A stretch of 64,000 nt of DNA from Mycobacterium paraterrae. Its GTDB lineage: Bacteria > Actinomycetota > Actinomycetes > Mycobacteriales > Mycobacteriaceae. Shown piece after piece: positions 1 through 9,100 of the stretch (its first letter is position 1; every line of letters starts with the position of its first letter). The notes under the pieces are model-generated. The model saw only the letters and a program-made list of their open reading frames with translations, was not told the DNA's origin and did not search any database. A program made the translations under genes and the position numbers. The stretch lies in NCBI RefSeq assembly GCF_022430545.2, contig NZ_CP092488.2:1922001-1986000 (forward strand), written 5' to 3'.

Positions 1-798
1 GTCGCGCGCCGAGTGAATGTGGACGCCACCGCAAATCTCGTTCGCCTCGTTGAGGGGCTACCGAAGCAACCACGATTCGTCCATGCCTCGAGCATCACCG
101 TCATGGGTCCCCGGAATCCGCACCGCACAACGCCTCCCCTGAGGGCGGAGGAACCGATGCGGCCCTACGACGTCTACAGCGGCCAGAAGTCCGAGGCCGA
201 AGAGATTGTCCGGGGATCGACACTCGAATGGGTGGTCCTGCGTCTGGGAGCAGTGCTCAGCCCGGACATGGGGGCACTGCCGGTCACCACTGACGCGATG
301 TATTTCCAAGCAGCACTACCCAGCGACGGCCGGGTCCAGACCGTTGACGTGCGCGACGTTGCATGGGCATTTGCTGCGGCAACCACCGCCGACGTCGCCC
401 GCGAGATCTTGTTGATAGGCGGCGACGACTCTCACCAACTGACCTACGCCGAAGTCACCTCGGGCCTAGTGGCGGCTCTGGGCATACCGGGCGCCATCCC
501 CGAGGGCCGGCCCGGTGATCCGAACAGCGACGACGACTGGTTCGTCACCGACTGGATGGACACCACCCGCGCTCAAGAGGCGTTGCGCTTTCAAAATCAT
601 TCGTGGCCCGACCTCAAGGCCGAGTTGGCGGAGAAGTACCGATTGCTGCACTATCCAGGCCGACTCATCGCCCCGATCGTGCGACTGTTCATGGCGCGCC
701 GCTCGCCGTATCGCAACGCGCCGGGTCAGTACGCCGACCCGTGGGGCGCAATCCGCGCCAAGTTGGGCGAGCCAGCATGGGATCAACTTCGACAGTGA
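1..798 (+). CDS. NAD-dependent epimerase/dehydratase (extended SDR), 5' end missing
   Basis: The reading frame is open to the left edge, so the N-terminal glycine-rich NAD motif lies outside the window. The visible part begins with the NVDATANLV segment that in extended SDRs follows the nucleotide-binding half. A VHASSITVMG strand-turn segment and the active-site YSGQK (YxxxK) follow, then a substrate-binding C-terminal half ending in SPYRNAPGQYADPWGAIR. A GTG at 13 would be in frame but starts inside the fold, so I do not take it as the real start. Substrate is unknown; members act on sugars, sterols or other hydroxyl/keto compounds. It is followed after 86 bases by a Ddn-like gene on the same strand. 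Confidence 0.75.
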   Translation, partial: VARRVNVDATANLVRLVEGLPKQPRFVHASSITVMGPRNPHRTTPPLRAEEPMRPYDVYSGQKSEAEEIVRGSTLEWVVLRLGAVLSPDMGALPVTTDAMYFQAALPSDGRVQTVDVRDVAWAFAAATTADVAREILLIGGDDSHQLTYAEVTSGLVAALGIPGAIPEGRPGDPNSDDDWFVTDWMDTTRAQEALRFQNHSWPDLKAELAEKYRLLHYPGRLIAPIVRLFMARRSPYRNAPGQYADPWGAIRAKLGEPAWDQLRQ

Positions 799-884
799 GT
801 GCGACGGCACGCTTTGACCCCCAGGCGCATTGGAGTCATTGCGGGCAGATTGAACGAAACTGCAAGTGGTGAGGAGAGGACATT

Positions 885-1280
885 ATGCGAGTGCCTCGCG
901 CCGTGGCGAACTTCCATCGTCGTGTCACCAATCCGGTGGCTCGCTCACTCACGCCGTGGCTTCCATGCTTGGGTACTCTCGAGCACACTGGCCGTAAGTC
1001 AGGCAAGCGATATCGAACGCCTCTCTTGGTTTTCAAGACCCAGAACGGCTACGCCATCCTCATCGGATACGGGCTCGAATCGGACTGGCTCAAGAACGTA
1101 ATGGCGGGCGGGCCGACAGCCCTTCACACGTGGGGCAGGGCTGTCACGCTGGCCAACCCAAAGATCCTAGCGAAGGCCGAGGCCGCACAGCTGGTTACGC
1201 CAGCGCCACGGCTGCTCTACCGGTTATTCCCGTATAACGAAGCAGCATTGGTGTTGACGAGACCTGCCGATACAACGTGA
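885..1280 (+). CDS. Ddn-like nitroreductase/deazaflavin-dependent oxidoreductase family protein
   Basis: A 131-residue protein of the split beta-barrel family that includes mycobacterial Ddn, which uses the deazaflavin F420. The family pattern is visible: HTGRKSGKRYRTPLLVF near residues 34-50, then a GYGLESDWLKN turn near 65-75 and a PRLLYRLFPYN tail. The length is normal for the family, and a gaggagagga ribosome site precedes ATG 885. Physiological substrates of such proteins are mostly unknown; quinone or enone reduction is known for some. It lies between the epimerase and a frameshifted SDR on the same strand. Assignment to the family is firm, the substrate is not. Confidence 0.8.
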   Translation: MRVPRAVANFHRRVTNPVARSLTPWLPCLGTLEHTGRKSGKRYRTPLLVFKTQNGYAILIGYGLESDWLKNVMAGGPTALHTWGRAVTLANPKILAKAEAAQLVTPAPRLLYRLFPYNEAALVLTRPADTT

Positions 1281-1482
1281 CGTTCGAAATCGGTTCCAGT
1301 ACAGGGGGTCTCGCCCGCTCATTGACGGCTGACTACAGACCAGATTGGCTGCCGGGGAGAAGACGTTGTGATACGGCATGAGGTCGCAACCTGTCTTCGG
1401 CCGCTTGCTTCGAGGATGCGTGCGTTATACGATTTCGGAACAAATATTTGGCCAGAATGTAGGTCAGCGCGAGGAGGTTCGG

Positions 1483-2363
1483 ATGGCGGGTCGTTTGGAA
1501 GGAAAGGTCGCTTTCATCACGGGGGCGGCTCGCGGCCAGGGGCGCGCCCACGCGGTCGCGATGGCGAGGGAGGGAGCAGACATCATTGCCATCGACATCT
1601 GCCGCGACATTCCCTCGAACCCATATCCTTTGGCCTCGCCCGACGATTTAGCCGAAACCGAGCGGCGGTGAAAGAAGTAGGCCGCCGAGTCGTTGCGCGG
1701 GTCAGTGATGTACGGGAGCGCCACGAACTACGGGAAGCTGTCGAAGCCGGGCTTGTCGAGTTCGGCAAGATCGACATCGTCGTCGCCAACGCCGGAATCC
1801 TGCCGATGGCCATGGGCCGCCCACACGATGCGATGTCGTTCGTTGACGCGAGCGATGTCGATCTTCTCGGCGTGATGAACACCGTTGCGGTGACGGTTCC
1901 CCATCTGACTGACGGTGCTTCGGTGATCATCACCGGGTCGACCGCGGGCATGATCACCGGCACCACCGACAACCCGGCTATGGGCCCCGGCGGCAGGGGT
2001 TACGGCTGGAGCAAGCGGACCCTCATCGGGTACGTCGAACAGATGTCGATGGCCTTGGCAAGTCGCATGATTCGGGTCAATGCGATCCATCCCACCAACT
2101 GCAACACGCACCTTCTGCAGAACGACGGCATGTACAGCATGTTCCGCCCTGACCTCACGCAGCAGGGTAAACAGGCCAGTCGCGAGGACGCCGAACCGCT
2201 GTTCACAATCTTCCAAGCCATGCCTATTCCGTACATCGAGCCGGACGACATGGCGAACCTGGGCGTCTTCCTTGCCAGTGAAGAGAGCCGTTACATCACT
2301 GGACAGCAGATCCGAGTCGACGCCGGCTCGTTGCTCAAGTGGCCCAACGGACCCGGTGGCTAA
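1483..2363 (+). pseudogene. Mycofactocin-coupled type SDR, broken by a one-base frameshift
   Basis: ATG 1483 follows a gaggagg ribosome site. The first frame encodes MAGRLEGKVAFITGAARGQG (TGxxxGxG nucleotide motif) and the extra loop DICRDIPSNPYPLASPDDLA typical of the mycofactocin-coupled SDR subfamily, then stops at TGA 1669-1671. The next frame resumes exactly at AAVKEVGRRVVARVSDVRER and runs through the VANAG motif, the active-site YGWSK and the C-terminal VDAG to 2363. The overall span is one base short of a multiple of three, so a single-base deletion near 1660 explains everything. Intact relatives oxidise secondary alcohols with a tightly held NAD recycled through mycofactocin. It could be genuine decay or a sequence error. 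The P450 at 2532 follows on the same strand. Confidence 0.85.
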
Positions 2364-2531
2364 TCCGGCCGGCCAGACGCCTGTCTAGCCGGGTCACCGC
2401 GGCAGCCAGGCGGTGGAACGTGAACACCCGCAGAGGCGAGATTGGCAAGTCTCATCTGGTGCTGATGCGAAATCAATTGCGAGATAAGGCGATCAGTTCG
2501 GGAGCTCTGTTCGAGGCGGAAAGGACCGGTT

Positions 2532-3758
2532 ATGGCGAGTAAGTCACCGGAGGAGCACGCCCAAAACCTTGATCTTCGCCACCAAGACTTCAACGACCCG
2601 GAATACCTCTACGAGGTCTACGAGGTGATGCGCGCCAACGCGCCATTCTGTCACCAGGATTCTCCGTTCGTGGGTCCTACGCCGGGTGGCGCATGGGTTG
2701 CTACCGGGTACGACGATTGTTACGAGATCGCGCGCGATTGGCGCAGCTTTTCGAGCAGGCCCGTGACTCCGGACGGCTCGCTGATGTGGTTCGGCGACAT
2801 CGTGATCACCATCGATCCGCCACGGCAGCAACAGCTTCGCAAGATTCTCAACCCGTATTTCTCACCGGGGCGGATGAAGCAGCTAGAGCCGCAGGTGCGT
2901 GCGGTCACCGACGACTTGATCGACGACTTTGTCGAATCGGGCAGCGGCGACCTCGCCAACGTCGCCTGGCGGCAGCCCGGGATCGTCTTCTTTCGGCATC
3001 TACTGGGCATGCCTGTCGAAGACGTGCCGCTGTACATCGAGACGACGGACATCGTGATCAATGGTGAGAGCGAAGAGATCCGACAAGCGGCGATGAACGA
3101 TCTGTACCAGCGGGTACGCGGGGAGATCGAAAAGCGCCGTGATGAGTCGTCGCGCGACGACCTCATCAGCGTGTTACTCGACGCCGAGATCGACGGTGAA
3201 AAGCTGAGATTCGACGACGTAGTCGCGAATGTAATTCTGCTGGTGCAAGCGGGACTCGAAACAACGTCGAGTGCAATGTCATTTGCATTCTTCTACTTGG
3301 GCACCCACGCCTCAGAGCGTGACCGGCTACGCGGCGAACCCGAACTGATGTCCACCGCTATCGAGGAATTTATCCGGTTCGCCGGTTCGATCCACGGACT
3401 GAATCGCGCTGTCGTAGAAGAGGTTCATCTCAATGGCCACCAATTCTGTCCCGGGCAGACGGTCGTGGTGAACTACGCGGCCGCCAACCGCGATGCGAGC
3501 GAGTTCAACGAGCCGAACAAATGCATCCTCGATCGACAGGCAAATCGGCACCTGGGGTTCGGAGCAGGCGTTCATCGTTGTCTAGGCTCCAATCTGGCCC
3601 GACTCGAGTTTCGGGTGGGCGTCGAACAGACCCTGAATCGGATACCCGACTACGCGATCCCGCCTGGGGCAAAGGTTGATTTTCACGGGAATTCGGTCAC
3701 TCGGGGTTACCGCGCCCTGCCCGTCGTCTTCACGCCGGGTGCCCGCGTCGACCAGTAA
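2532..3758 (+). CDS. Cytochrome P450
   Basis: A 408-residue soluble bacterial P450, a haem-thiolate monooxygenase needing ferredoxin and a reductase. Visible landmarks are the I-helix oxygen-activation motif AGLETT near residues 240-245, an EEFIR (ExxR) motif in the K helix, and the haem loop LGFGAGVHRCLG with the iron ligand Cys350. Length is normal and the start ATG 2532 has a purine-rich site (ggaaagg) upstream. No ferredoxin gene adjoins it, so electrons must come from elsewhere. It reads toward and converges with the BVMO operon. The substrate cannot be read from sequence; the setting suggests an alicyclic or terpenoid/steroid-like compound. Confidence 0.93.
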   Translation: MASKSPEEHAQNLDLRHQDFNDPEYLYEVYEVMRANAPFCHQDSPFVGPTPGGAWVATGYDDCYEIARDWRSFSSRPVTPDGSLMWFGDIVITIDPPRQQQLRKILNPYFSPGRMKQLEPQVRAVTDDLIDDFVESGSGDLANVAWRQPGIVFFRHLLGMPVEDVPLYIETTDIVINGESEEIRQAAMNDLYQRVRGEIEKRRDESSRDDLISVLLDAEIDGEKLRFDDVVANVILLVQAGLETTSSAMSFAFFYLGTHASERDRLRGEPELMSTAIEEFIRFAGSIHGLNRAVVEEVHLNGHQFCPGQTVVVNYAAANRDASEFNEPNKCILDRQANRHLGFGAGVHRCLGSNLARLEFRVGVEQTLNRIPDYAIPPGAKVDFHGNSVTRGYRALPVVFTPGARVDQ

Positions 3759-3765
3759 GGCGCGG

Positions 3766-3779
3766 CGGGCGAACGCCCG
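3766..3779. terminator. Candidate hairpin between convergent genes
   Basis: CGGGCG-AA-CGCCCG forms a GC-rich inverted repeat just after the P450 stop and before the end of the convergent BVMO gene. A short T run (gttttggg) starts about ten bases later, so it is a weak intrinsic terminator at best. The rest of 3780-3864 shows nothing. Confidence 0.3.
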
Positions 3780-3864
3780 TAGCACGTTTTGGGTGTCCTC
3801 TTACTGTCAATCAACCGGCTCCGGCCGATTTACGGCGCGCCGCCGTGATGAGCGCCCGGTGTAT

Positions 3865-5718
3865 TCACGATGTCGTGATGGCAACACCTGATAGGTCGCC
3901 GGCGTCGCGCCAATCCTGGAGGAGTTGTTCGAACGCGTAGTAGCCCAGGCCGTACAGCTCACCGGTGTAGGAACGTGGTCGCAGTTGGCCGGTCCCGTCG
4001 GCGACCTCCTGACCGTCGTTGTTGAAATAGCCAGGGGTGCATTCGCGGATGAAGTCGCTTGTGTCGATAGCGACACTGCGGACATGGTCCACGTACGCAT
4101 CCTGGGCTTCCGAGGTGGGCTCGACCGTCGCGGCGTCGCGCTTGGTTGCCTGCTCGATGATCCAGGCGATGTGGCGGGCTTGGTTGTTGAACGTCTCCGT
4201 CGTCGAGGCGTTGAATCCGCCCTGGAAGAAGCCCATGTAGAACGAGTTCGGGAACCCGTGTGTCATCACGCCGTGCAGCGTCCGGAACTCTTGCGCCCAG
4301 TTGTCGTAGAGCGACAGGCCGCCGCGCCCGGAGATCTTGTCGATGCCCCACCTGCGTTGGAGGTCGCTTGTCACCTCGAAGCCGCTGGCGAAGATCAGGC
4401 AGTCAATCTCGTATTCCTTGCCTTCGAAGATGAAGCCGCGCTTGATGATACGTTCGACGCCCTGCGTCGGGGACACGTCGAACAAAGTGACGTTGGGCCT
4501 ATTGAACGTCGGGTAGTACACGTCGCTCGACGCCGGCCGCTTACACATGTGCCGGTACCACGGCTTCAGAATCGCCGCTGTCTTGGGATCTTTCACTGTT
4601 TCGTCGACACGGGCCCGCAGTCGCTCCATCACCCGGTAGTCCATGACCTCACGGAGCGCGAGGAACTCCTCCGGTGTCTGCGGCCATCCGGTCTGCTCGA
4701 ACTGCGCGGACAGATTTCGGTTGATCTCTGTCCAGATGTCGCAGATCCGGTCTGCCTCACCCGGCACCAGGCCGTCAATTGCAGCGCGGTGGAAGTTCAT
4801 CTGGCGTTCCCGCTGCCAGCCGGGTTCCAAGGCGGCTATCCAGGCTGGATCAGTCGGGGCATTGTGACGTTCGTCGACCGTCGACGCGGTGCGCTGCAAG
4901 ACGAACAGCTGTTGCGCGTACTCACCGAGGAACGGTATCGCCTGGATCGCTGATGCGCCGGTGCCGACGATGGCCACCCGCTTGTCGGCGAGCTTGTCCA
5001 GCACCGGCTCTTCCTGACTGCCGCCGGTGTAGCCGTAATCCCAACGCGCGGTGTGAAACATCGCGCCCTCGAAGTCTTCGAGCCCTGGCACCCGCGGCAC
5101 CTTCGGCGTGTTGATCGGCCCCATCGCCAGGATGATGAACTGGGCGCGAAGGTCGTCACCCCGATCCGTTCCGATGCGCCACCGGTTGATGGACTCGTCC
5201 CAACTCAACGTGTTGACACAGGTGTGAAACAGCGCGCCCTGATAGAGATTGAAGCGCTTGGCGACACTCTGGCAGTAGTTTCTGATCTCGAGGCCGTCGG
5301 CGAACTTCTTCGACGGAACGAAACCCATCTCTTCCAGCAGCGGCAGATAACAGTAGGAGTCGTTGTCGCAGGACAGCCCGGGGTATCGGTTCCAATACCA
5401 GACTCCACCGAAATCACCGGCCTGCTCGATGATTCGGCAGTCCTCGACACCCGCCTTGTGAAGGTGGTAGCCGGCCAGAACCCCGGCCCACCCACCGCCG
5501 AGAATTGCCACGTCCATCTCGTCGTGCAGTGCTGGGCGCGCAGCACGCGGCTTATGAGGATCGCTGTAGTCGAGGGCGGCGCTGGTCTGCGATGCGGCGG
5601 CGTACTGTGCCTGCCCGTCGGGGCGCAGCCGTCGGTCGCGCTCCCAGCGGTAACGCTGTCGGAGGGTGGGAATGTCCACATCCTCGGGGTCGGGAAGGTT
5701 CGTCGGTTCACACGTCAT
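3865..5718 (-). CDS. Baeyer-Villiger monooxygenase (flavin, NADPH, class B)
   Basis: A 617-residue type I BVMO that would insert one oxygen next to a ketone, giving an ester or lactone, using FAD and NADPH. Two Rossmann motifs are present: GGGWAG at 74-79 for FAD and GTGASA at 252-257 for NADPH. The BVMO fingerprint FxGxxxHTxxW is exact as FEGAMFHTARW at 216-226, and GGVWYWNRYPG at 104-114 is typical. The first 65 residues form an extension like that of longer BVMOs. It is the last gene of a seven-gene leftward operon and its start overlaps the P450 stop by 11 bases. Partners in the operon suggest that a cyclic or side-chain ketone is oxidised and then enters beta-oxidation. Confidence 0.92.
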   Translation of the reverse strand: MTCEPTNLPDPEDVDIPTLRQRYRWERDRRLRPDGQAQYAAASQTSAALDYSDPHKPRAARPALHDEMDVAILGGGWAGVLAGYHLHKAGVEDCRIIEQAGDFGGVWYWNRYPGLSCDNDSYCYLPLLEEMGFVPSKKFADGLEIRNYCQSVAKRFNLYQGALFHTCVNTLSWDESINRWRIGTDRGDDLRAQFIILAMGPINTPKVPRVPGLEDFEGAMFHTARWDYGYTGGSQEEPVLDKLADKRVAIVGTGASAIQAIPFLGEYAQQLFVLQRTASTVDERHNAPTDPAWIAALEPGWQRERQMNFHRAAIDGLVPGEADRICDIWTEINRNLSAQFEQTGWPQTPEEFLALREVMDYRVMERLRARVDETVKDPKTAAILKPWYRHMCKRPASSDVYYPTFNRPNVTLFDVSPTQGVERIIKRGFIFEGKEYEIDCLIFASGFEVTSDLQRRWGIDKISGRGGLSLYDNWAQEFRTLHGVMTHGFPNSFYMGFFQGGFNASTTETFNNQARHIAWIIEQATKRDAATVEPTSEAQDAYVDHVRSVAIDTSDFIRECTPGYFNNDGQEVADGTGQLRPRSYTGELYGLGYYAFEQLLQDWRDAGDLSGVAITTS

Positions 5719-7042
5719 GGGTGTGGCTCCCCTCTGTCGGTCGTGCGGTGAACGTCAGTGGGAGGCTCTCCATCGCCAGCAATGCGGCGTTGGGGAGATA
5801 TTTGATGTCCTCGACCGGCACCGCCAGCCGCAGGTCCGAGAGCCTCAGCGCGACCTGCCGTGCTGCGACGAGTAATTGCATGCGCGCCAACGCAATTCCC
5901 AAGCACAAGTGGGTCCCTGCCCCGAAGGTCATGCTCTTCCTGAGGTTGATGCGGCTGGTGTCGAACTGCCTCGGGCATTCAAAAACGGATTCGTCGTCGT
6001 TGGCCGAGGCGAACAGAATGAGCAGATGTGCGCCCTCCGGTAAGTCGACGCCACCGAGGTTCACCGGCGCGGTGGTGACCCTCGACAAAGCCCGCACCGG
6101 TGGCTCGAGCCGCAGCACCTCCTCGATCAGTTTGCTCATCCGTGCGTCGTCATCTGCGGCAGCATAGAACTGTTCGCTGATCTCCGGGTTGGTCGCGACC
6201 TGGAAGAGGATGTTGGTGAAGGCCGTCGACATCGAGTCGTGGGTGTTGATCAGCAGTGCGCGCGCAGTGGCAACCAGCTCATCGAAGGTCAGCGGTTCCT
6301 CATCGTCGGATCCGGGTGCGGTGATGATGTCGGAGAGCATGTCGTCTTCCGGTTCCTCGACACGCCGGCGAACCAGATCGATGAGATAGCGCTGCATTTC
6401 GGCGAGCTCGCGCGCAGCGGCGAGCATGTCTTCGCGAGTGTTCTGCAGACTGAACTGGGAAAGGTAGGCACTGCCCCAACGCTTGATGGTGGCCTTGTCG
6501 AGGTCTTCGACCTGCAGTTGCTGCTGGCTGAACGCGATCGCCATCGGCAGCGCGAGATCGTGCAAACCGTCGACACGTCCACGGTCGATGAAACCGTCGA
6601 TCAGGCTGCTGACGAGATCCTCGAATTGCGGCTGAAGGGAATTCATCCGCTTCCTGCTGAAGGCTTGCGACAACAGCCGGCGTACCCGCGTGTGTTTGGG
6701 TGGATCGATGTTGGCGACGTCAGGGAAAAAGCCGCCGCCCTCCGTTTCCAGCACTTCTTTGATTGCGTCGAGGTGGCCGCTCGCCATGTGCTTGTAGTAG
6801 CCCAGTTCCTGGGAAAACACTATCGGGTCGCGAAGCACCGTCATCAGGTCTTCGTGACGCGACACCAGATACATTCCCAGGTCCTTCTCGAAGTGGACCG
6901 GGTCGCAGTTACGCAGCGCGCGATAGTAGTCGAACGGCTTCTCCTGCACGGCCGGGTCGATGAAGGACACCTTTTCCAGGAGATCTGAATATCCGGCGCC
7001 CGCAGGGCAATTCGTCACGCCTTCGGAATGTTCAGTGGTCAC
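5708..7042 (-). CDS. Cytochrome P450 with atypical I-helix
   Basis: A 444-residue P450. The haem loop MTFGAGTHLCLG is normal, with Cys380 as iron ligand, and the ExxR motif appears as EEVLRLEPPVR. The I-helix, however, reads LLINTHDSMST at about 263-273: the usual A/G-G-x-D/E-T-T becomes N-T-H-D-S-M, so the acid-alcohol pair is Asp269-Ser270 and the conserved glycine and threonine are lost. The protein may still activate oxygen through Ser270 or may carry out a different reaction. It is gene six of the operon, 19 bases after the ligase gene and overlapping the BVMO start. Confidence 0.9.
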   Translation of the reverse strand: MTTEHSEGVTNCPAGAGYSDLLEKVSFIDPAVQEKPFDYYRALRNCDPVHFEKDLGMYLVSRHEDLMTVLRDPIVFSQELGYYKHMASGHLDAIKEVLETEGGGFFPDVANIDPPKHTRVRRLLSQAFSRKRMNSLQPQFEDLVSSLIDGFIDRGRVDGLHDLALPMAIAFSQQQLQVEDLDKATIKRWGSAYLSQFSLQNTREDMLAAARELAEMQRYLIDLVRRRVEEPEDDMLSDIITAPGSDDEEPLTFDELVATARALLINTHDSMSTAFTNILFQVATNPEISEQFYAAADDDARMSKLIEEVLRLEPPVRALSRVTTAPVNLGGVDLPEGAHLLILFASANDDESVFECPRQFDTSRINLRKSMTFGAGTHLCLGIALARMQLLVAARQVALRLSDLRLAVPVEDIKYLPNAALLAMESLPLTFTARPTEGSHTHDV

Positions 7043-7060
7043 GGGTATGCCTACTTTCGA

Positions 7061-8686
7061 TCACTTGTTGGCAGTCGCACTCGCCGACATGCGAGCCGTC
7101 TGGTTCTGGCTGTCCCAGGTGTGCGGTCCGACTCCGCGTTGCCGAAGATCGGCTTTGATCACGCGCAGCGTTGCTTGGGTCTTCGGCAGCTCGTCGACGA
7201 ACTCGATGTACCGGGGCACCATGAAACGGGTCATCCGGCTCGCGAGGTCCACTGCCAACTCGGGCGCAGTGATCGCCGAACCCGGACGGCGCACCGCGAA
7301 CAGAAGAACCTCGTCCTCCACCGAGTCCGCCGGAACCGCGACGGCGGCACACTCGACGATTTCCGGATTCTGCAGCACGTCAGCTTCGACTTCGAACGAC
7401 GAGATGTTCTCTCCCCGTCGCCGGATCACGTCTTTGAGCCGGTCGACGAACGTATAGTCGCCGTCGGCGTTACGGACGAGCGCGTCCCCGGTGTGGAACC
7501 AGCCGTTGCGCCACGCTGACGCGGTTGCGTTGTCGTTGTTCAGATATCCGGCGTTCATCACCCACGGCTCACGCGCCCTGATCGCGCATTCTCCGGGGGT
7601 GCCATCCGGAACTTCGTAATCGTTGGTGTCAACCAGCCGAACCTCGAAGCCCGGATAGCCCTGGCGGAGCCGGCCCACGGTGTGCTCGTTGGCGGGGTTC
7701 CACCCCGACCGGATCGCCACGCCTCCCTCGGTGCTGTTGTACACCGTGCAGATACGGACACCGAATCTTTCGCCGAACTGTCGATAACTCGTGCCGAGTG
7801 GAGCCATGAACAAGTTGGTCAGTGTCGTGGCACCCTTCGGGCTGCTTGGGTCGCGCAACAACACGTCGGCCATTGAGCCGACCAGCATGCCCGTCGTGAC
7901 GCCGAACTCGTCGATGTCACTCCAAAAGCTGCTCAACGCGAAGCGTGATCGCATGACGACCTGGCCACCGATCATCGCCGCGTTGTACGGGATCGACTTG
8001 GAGCCGAAGTGAGCGTGTGACGTCGTGCAGTAGAAGACATCGTCCGACGTGAGGTCTTCGAGTGGGAAGGTTCCGGAATTGATCGAGTGGAGCTGACCCC
8101 AAGGCAACCTCACGGCCTTGGAGGGCCCGGTGGTTCCCGACGTGTAGGTGATACAGGCAATGTCGTGAAACTGCGGCTCGGTCATCACGCGCTTCGCCTC
8201 GGCGACGTCCACGTCGACGTCTTGAGGCCGGGTCGGGAAAGGGAGTGAGGTTGCCGGAATGGATGGGTCGCCACCATCGTCGATCACCAGAACTCTTGTG
8301 ATAGTCCGTAATTCAGCGGCGACAGAGTCCACGACGCTGAGGTGGCGTGCGGCGACGACGAGCAGTGTCGGTGCGCAGTTGTTGATGGCGTAGGCGAGCA
8401 TACGGCCACGGAATTCGGGATTGGTGGCCGCGTCGATCGCGCCAATGCTCGTCAACCCCAGCCACACAGCCACCGAATCCACGCCCGTGTCAAGGACGGT
8501 GACCACGACATCACCGCGGTCGACGCCCAACGCGAGGAAACGCGCCGACCACAATGTCATCGACTGCTGTAGTTCACCCCACGTTGCCGCGTCGCCGTCG
8601 ACGGTCCGGACGAAGTGCCGACGCGGATCCGTCGCGGCCATCCGATTGACGATGGCCGGCAACGTTTCCTGGGTCGGCAAGGTCAC
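7061..8686 (-). CDS. AMP-forming acyl-CoA ligase
   Basis: A 541-residue ANL-superfamily adenylating enzyme that would activate a carboxylic acid to its CoA thioester. The phosphate loop YTSGTTGPSKAV, the A5 segment YNSTEGG, the GWFHTGD motif and the hinge DRLKDVIRRRGENIS are all visible. Near the C-terminus LPKTQATLRVIK replaces the usual TGKVxK, so the catalytic A10 lysine position appears to be Arg; this could lower adenylation or mark a subfamily with a shifted lysine. The start overlaps the stop of the KSI-like gene (ATGA). Products would feed the two acyl-CoA dehydrogenases and the crotonase of the same operon. Confidence 0.88.
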   Translation of the reverse strand: MTLPTQETLPAIVNRMAATDPRRHFVRTVDGDAATWGELQQSMTLWSARFLALGVDRGDVVVTVLDTGVDSVAVWLGLTSIGAIDAATNPEFRGRMLAYAINNCAPTLLVVAARHLSVVDSVAAELRTITRVLVIDDGGDPSIPATSLPFPTRPQDVDVDVAEAKRVMTEPQFHDIACITYTSGTTGPSKAVRLPWGQLHSINSGTFPLEDLTSDDVFYCTTSHAHFGSKSIPYNAAMIGGQVVMRSRFALSSFWSDIDEFGVTTGMLVGSMADVLLRDPSSPKGATTLTNLFMAPLGTSYRQFGERFGVRICTVYNSTEGGVAIRSGWNPANEHTVGRLRQGYPGFEVRLVDTNDYEVPDGTPGECAIRAREPWVMNAGYLNNDNATASAWRNGWFHTGDALVRNADGDYTFVDRLKDVIRRRGENISSFEVEADVLQNPEIVECAAVAVPADSVEDEVLLFAVRRPGSAITAPELAVDLASRMTRFMVPRYIEFVDELPKTQATLRVIKADLRQRGVGPHTWDSQNQTARMSASATANK

Positions 8687-9051
8687 GCGTACTTCCAGAA
8701 AGCACGCATCATCGAGATCTTGCCGTCGCCGTTGAAGGTGAAGTGGTCGATCAGCGGACCGACGTGCTGTAAGGCGCCGTTGCGGGTGACGACGCCCTGC
8801 AAGATGGCGATCGCCTCGTTGCCACAGATGACGATGTCACGCTCGAGCCACAACTTCATCGGCGACAGATCAGCCACCATGCCCCAGAACGTGGTCCTTA
8901 GGCTCTCGATCCCGGTGTAGGTGTCGACCCCGACCGGATCTTCCAGGACCGTGTCATCGGCCCACAACGCCAGCCAGCCCTCTTTATCGTGATTACTCAG
9001 CGTTTCACAGTGACTGTTGATTGCTGCGACGATCGCGTCGGCATCGGGCAT
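8683..9051 (-). CDS. NTF2-fold protein resembling steroid delta-isomerase
   Basis: A 122-residue small cone-shaped protein. I chose ATG 9051 over the ATG at 9072 because gagagg sits at a proper distance in front of it. VLEDPVG places Asp38 exactly where bacterial ketosteroid isomerase has its catalytic base, and IDHFTF gives Asp102 at the second catalytic acid position. The position of the third catalytic residue, Tyr14 in Comamonas enzyme, is His14 here. It may isomerise a beta,gamma-unsaturated ketone or CoA ester, or be a dehydratase/hydrolase of the same fold. It sits in the operon between crotonase and ligase, 4 bases overlapping the latter. Confidence 0.75.
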   Translation of the reverse strand: MPDADAIVAAINSHCETLSNHDKEGWLALWADDTVLEDPVGVDTYTGIESLRTTFWGMVADLSPMKLWLERDIVICGNEAIAILQGVVTRNGALQHVGPLIDHFTFNGDGKISMMRAFWKYA

Positions 9052-9100
9052 TGGTGCTACCTCTCTCGACATTCATGCGGGGCGTAGAACATGGCGATGT

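Noticed and set aside
3925..4953. 342-codon frame opposite the BVMO gene
   Set aside because: It is antisense to a gene with complete, ordered motifs and has no recognisable feature.
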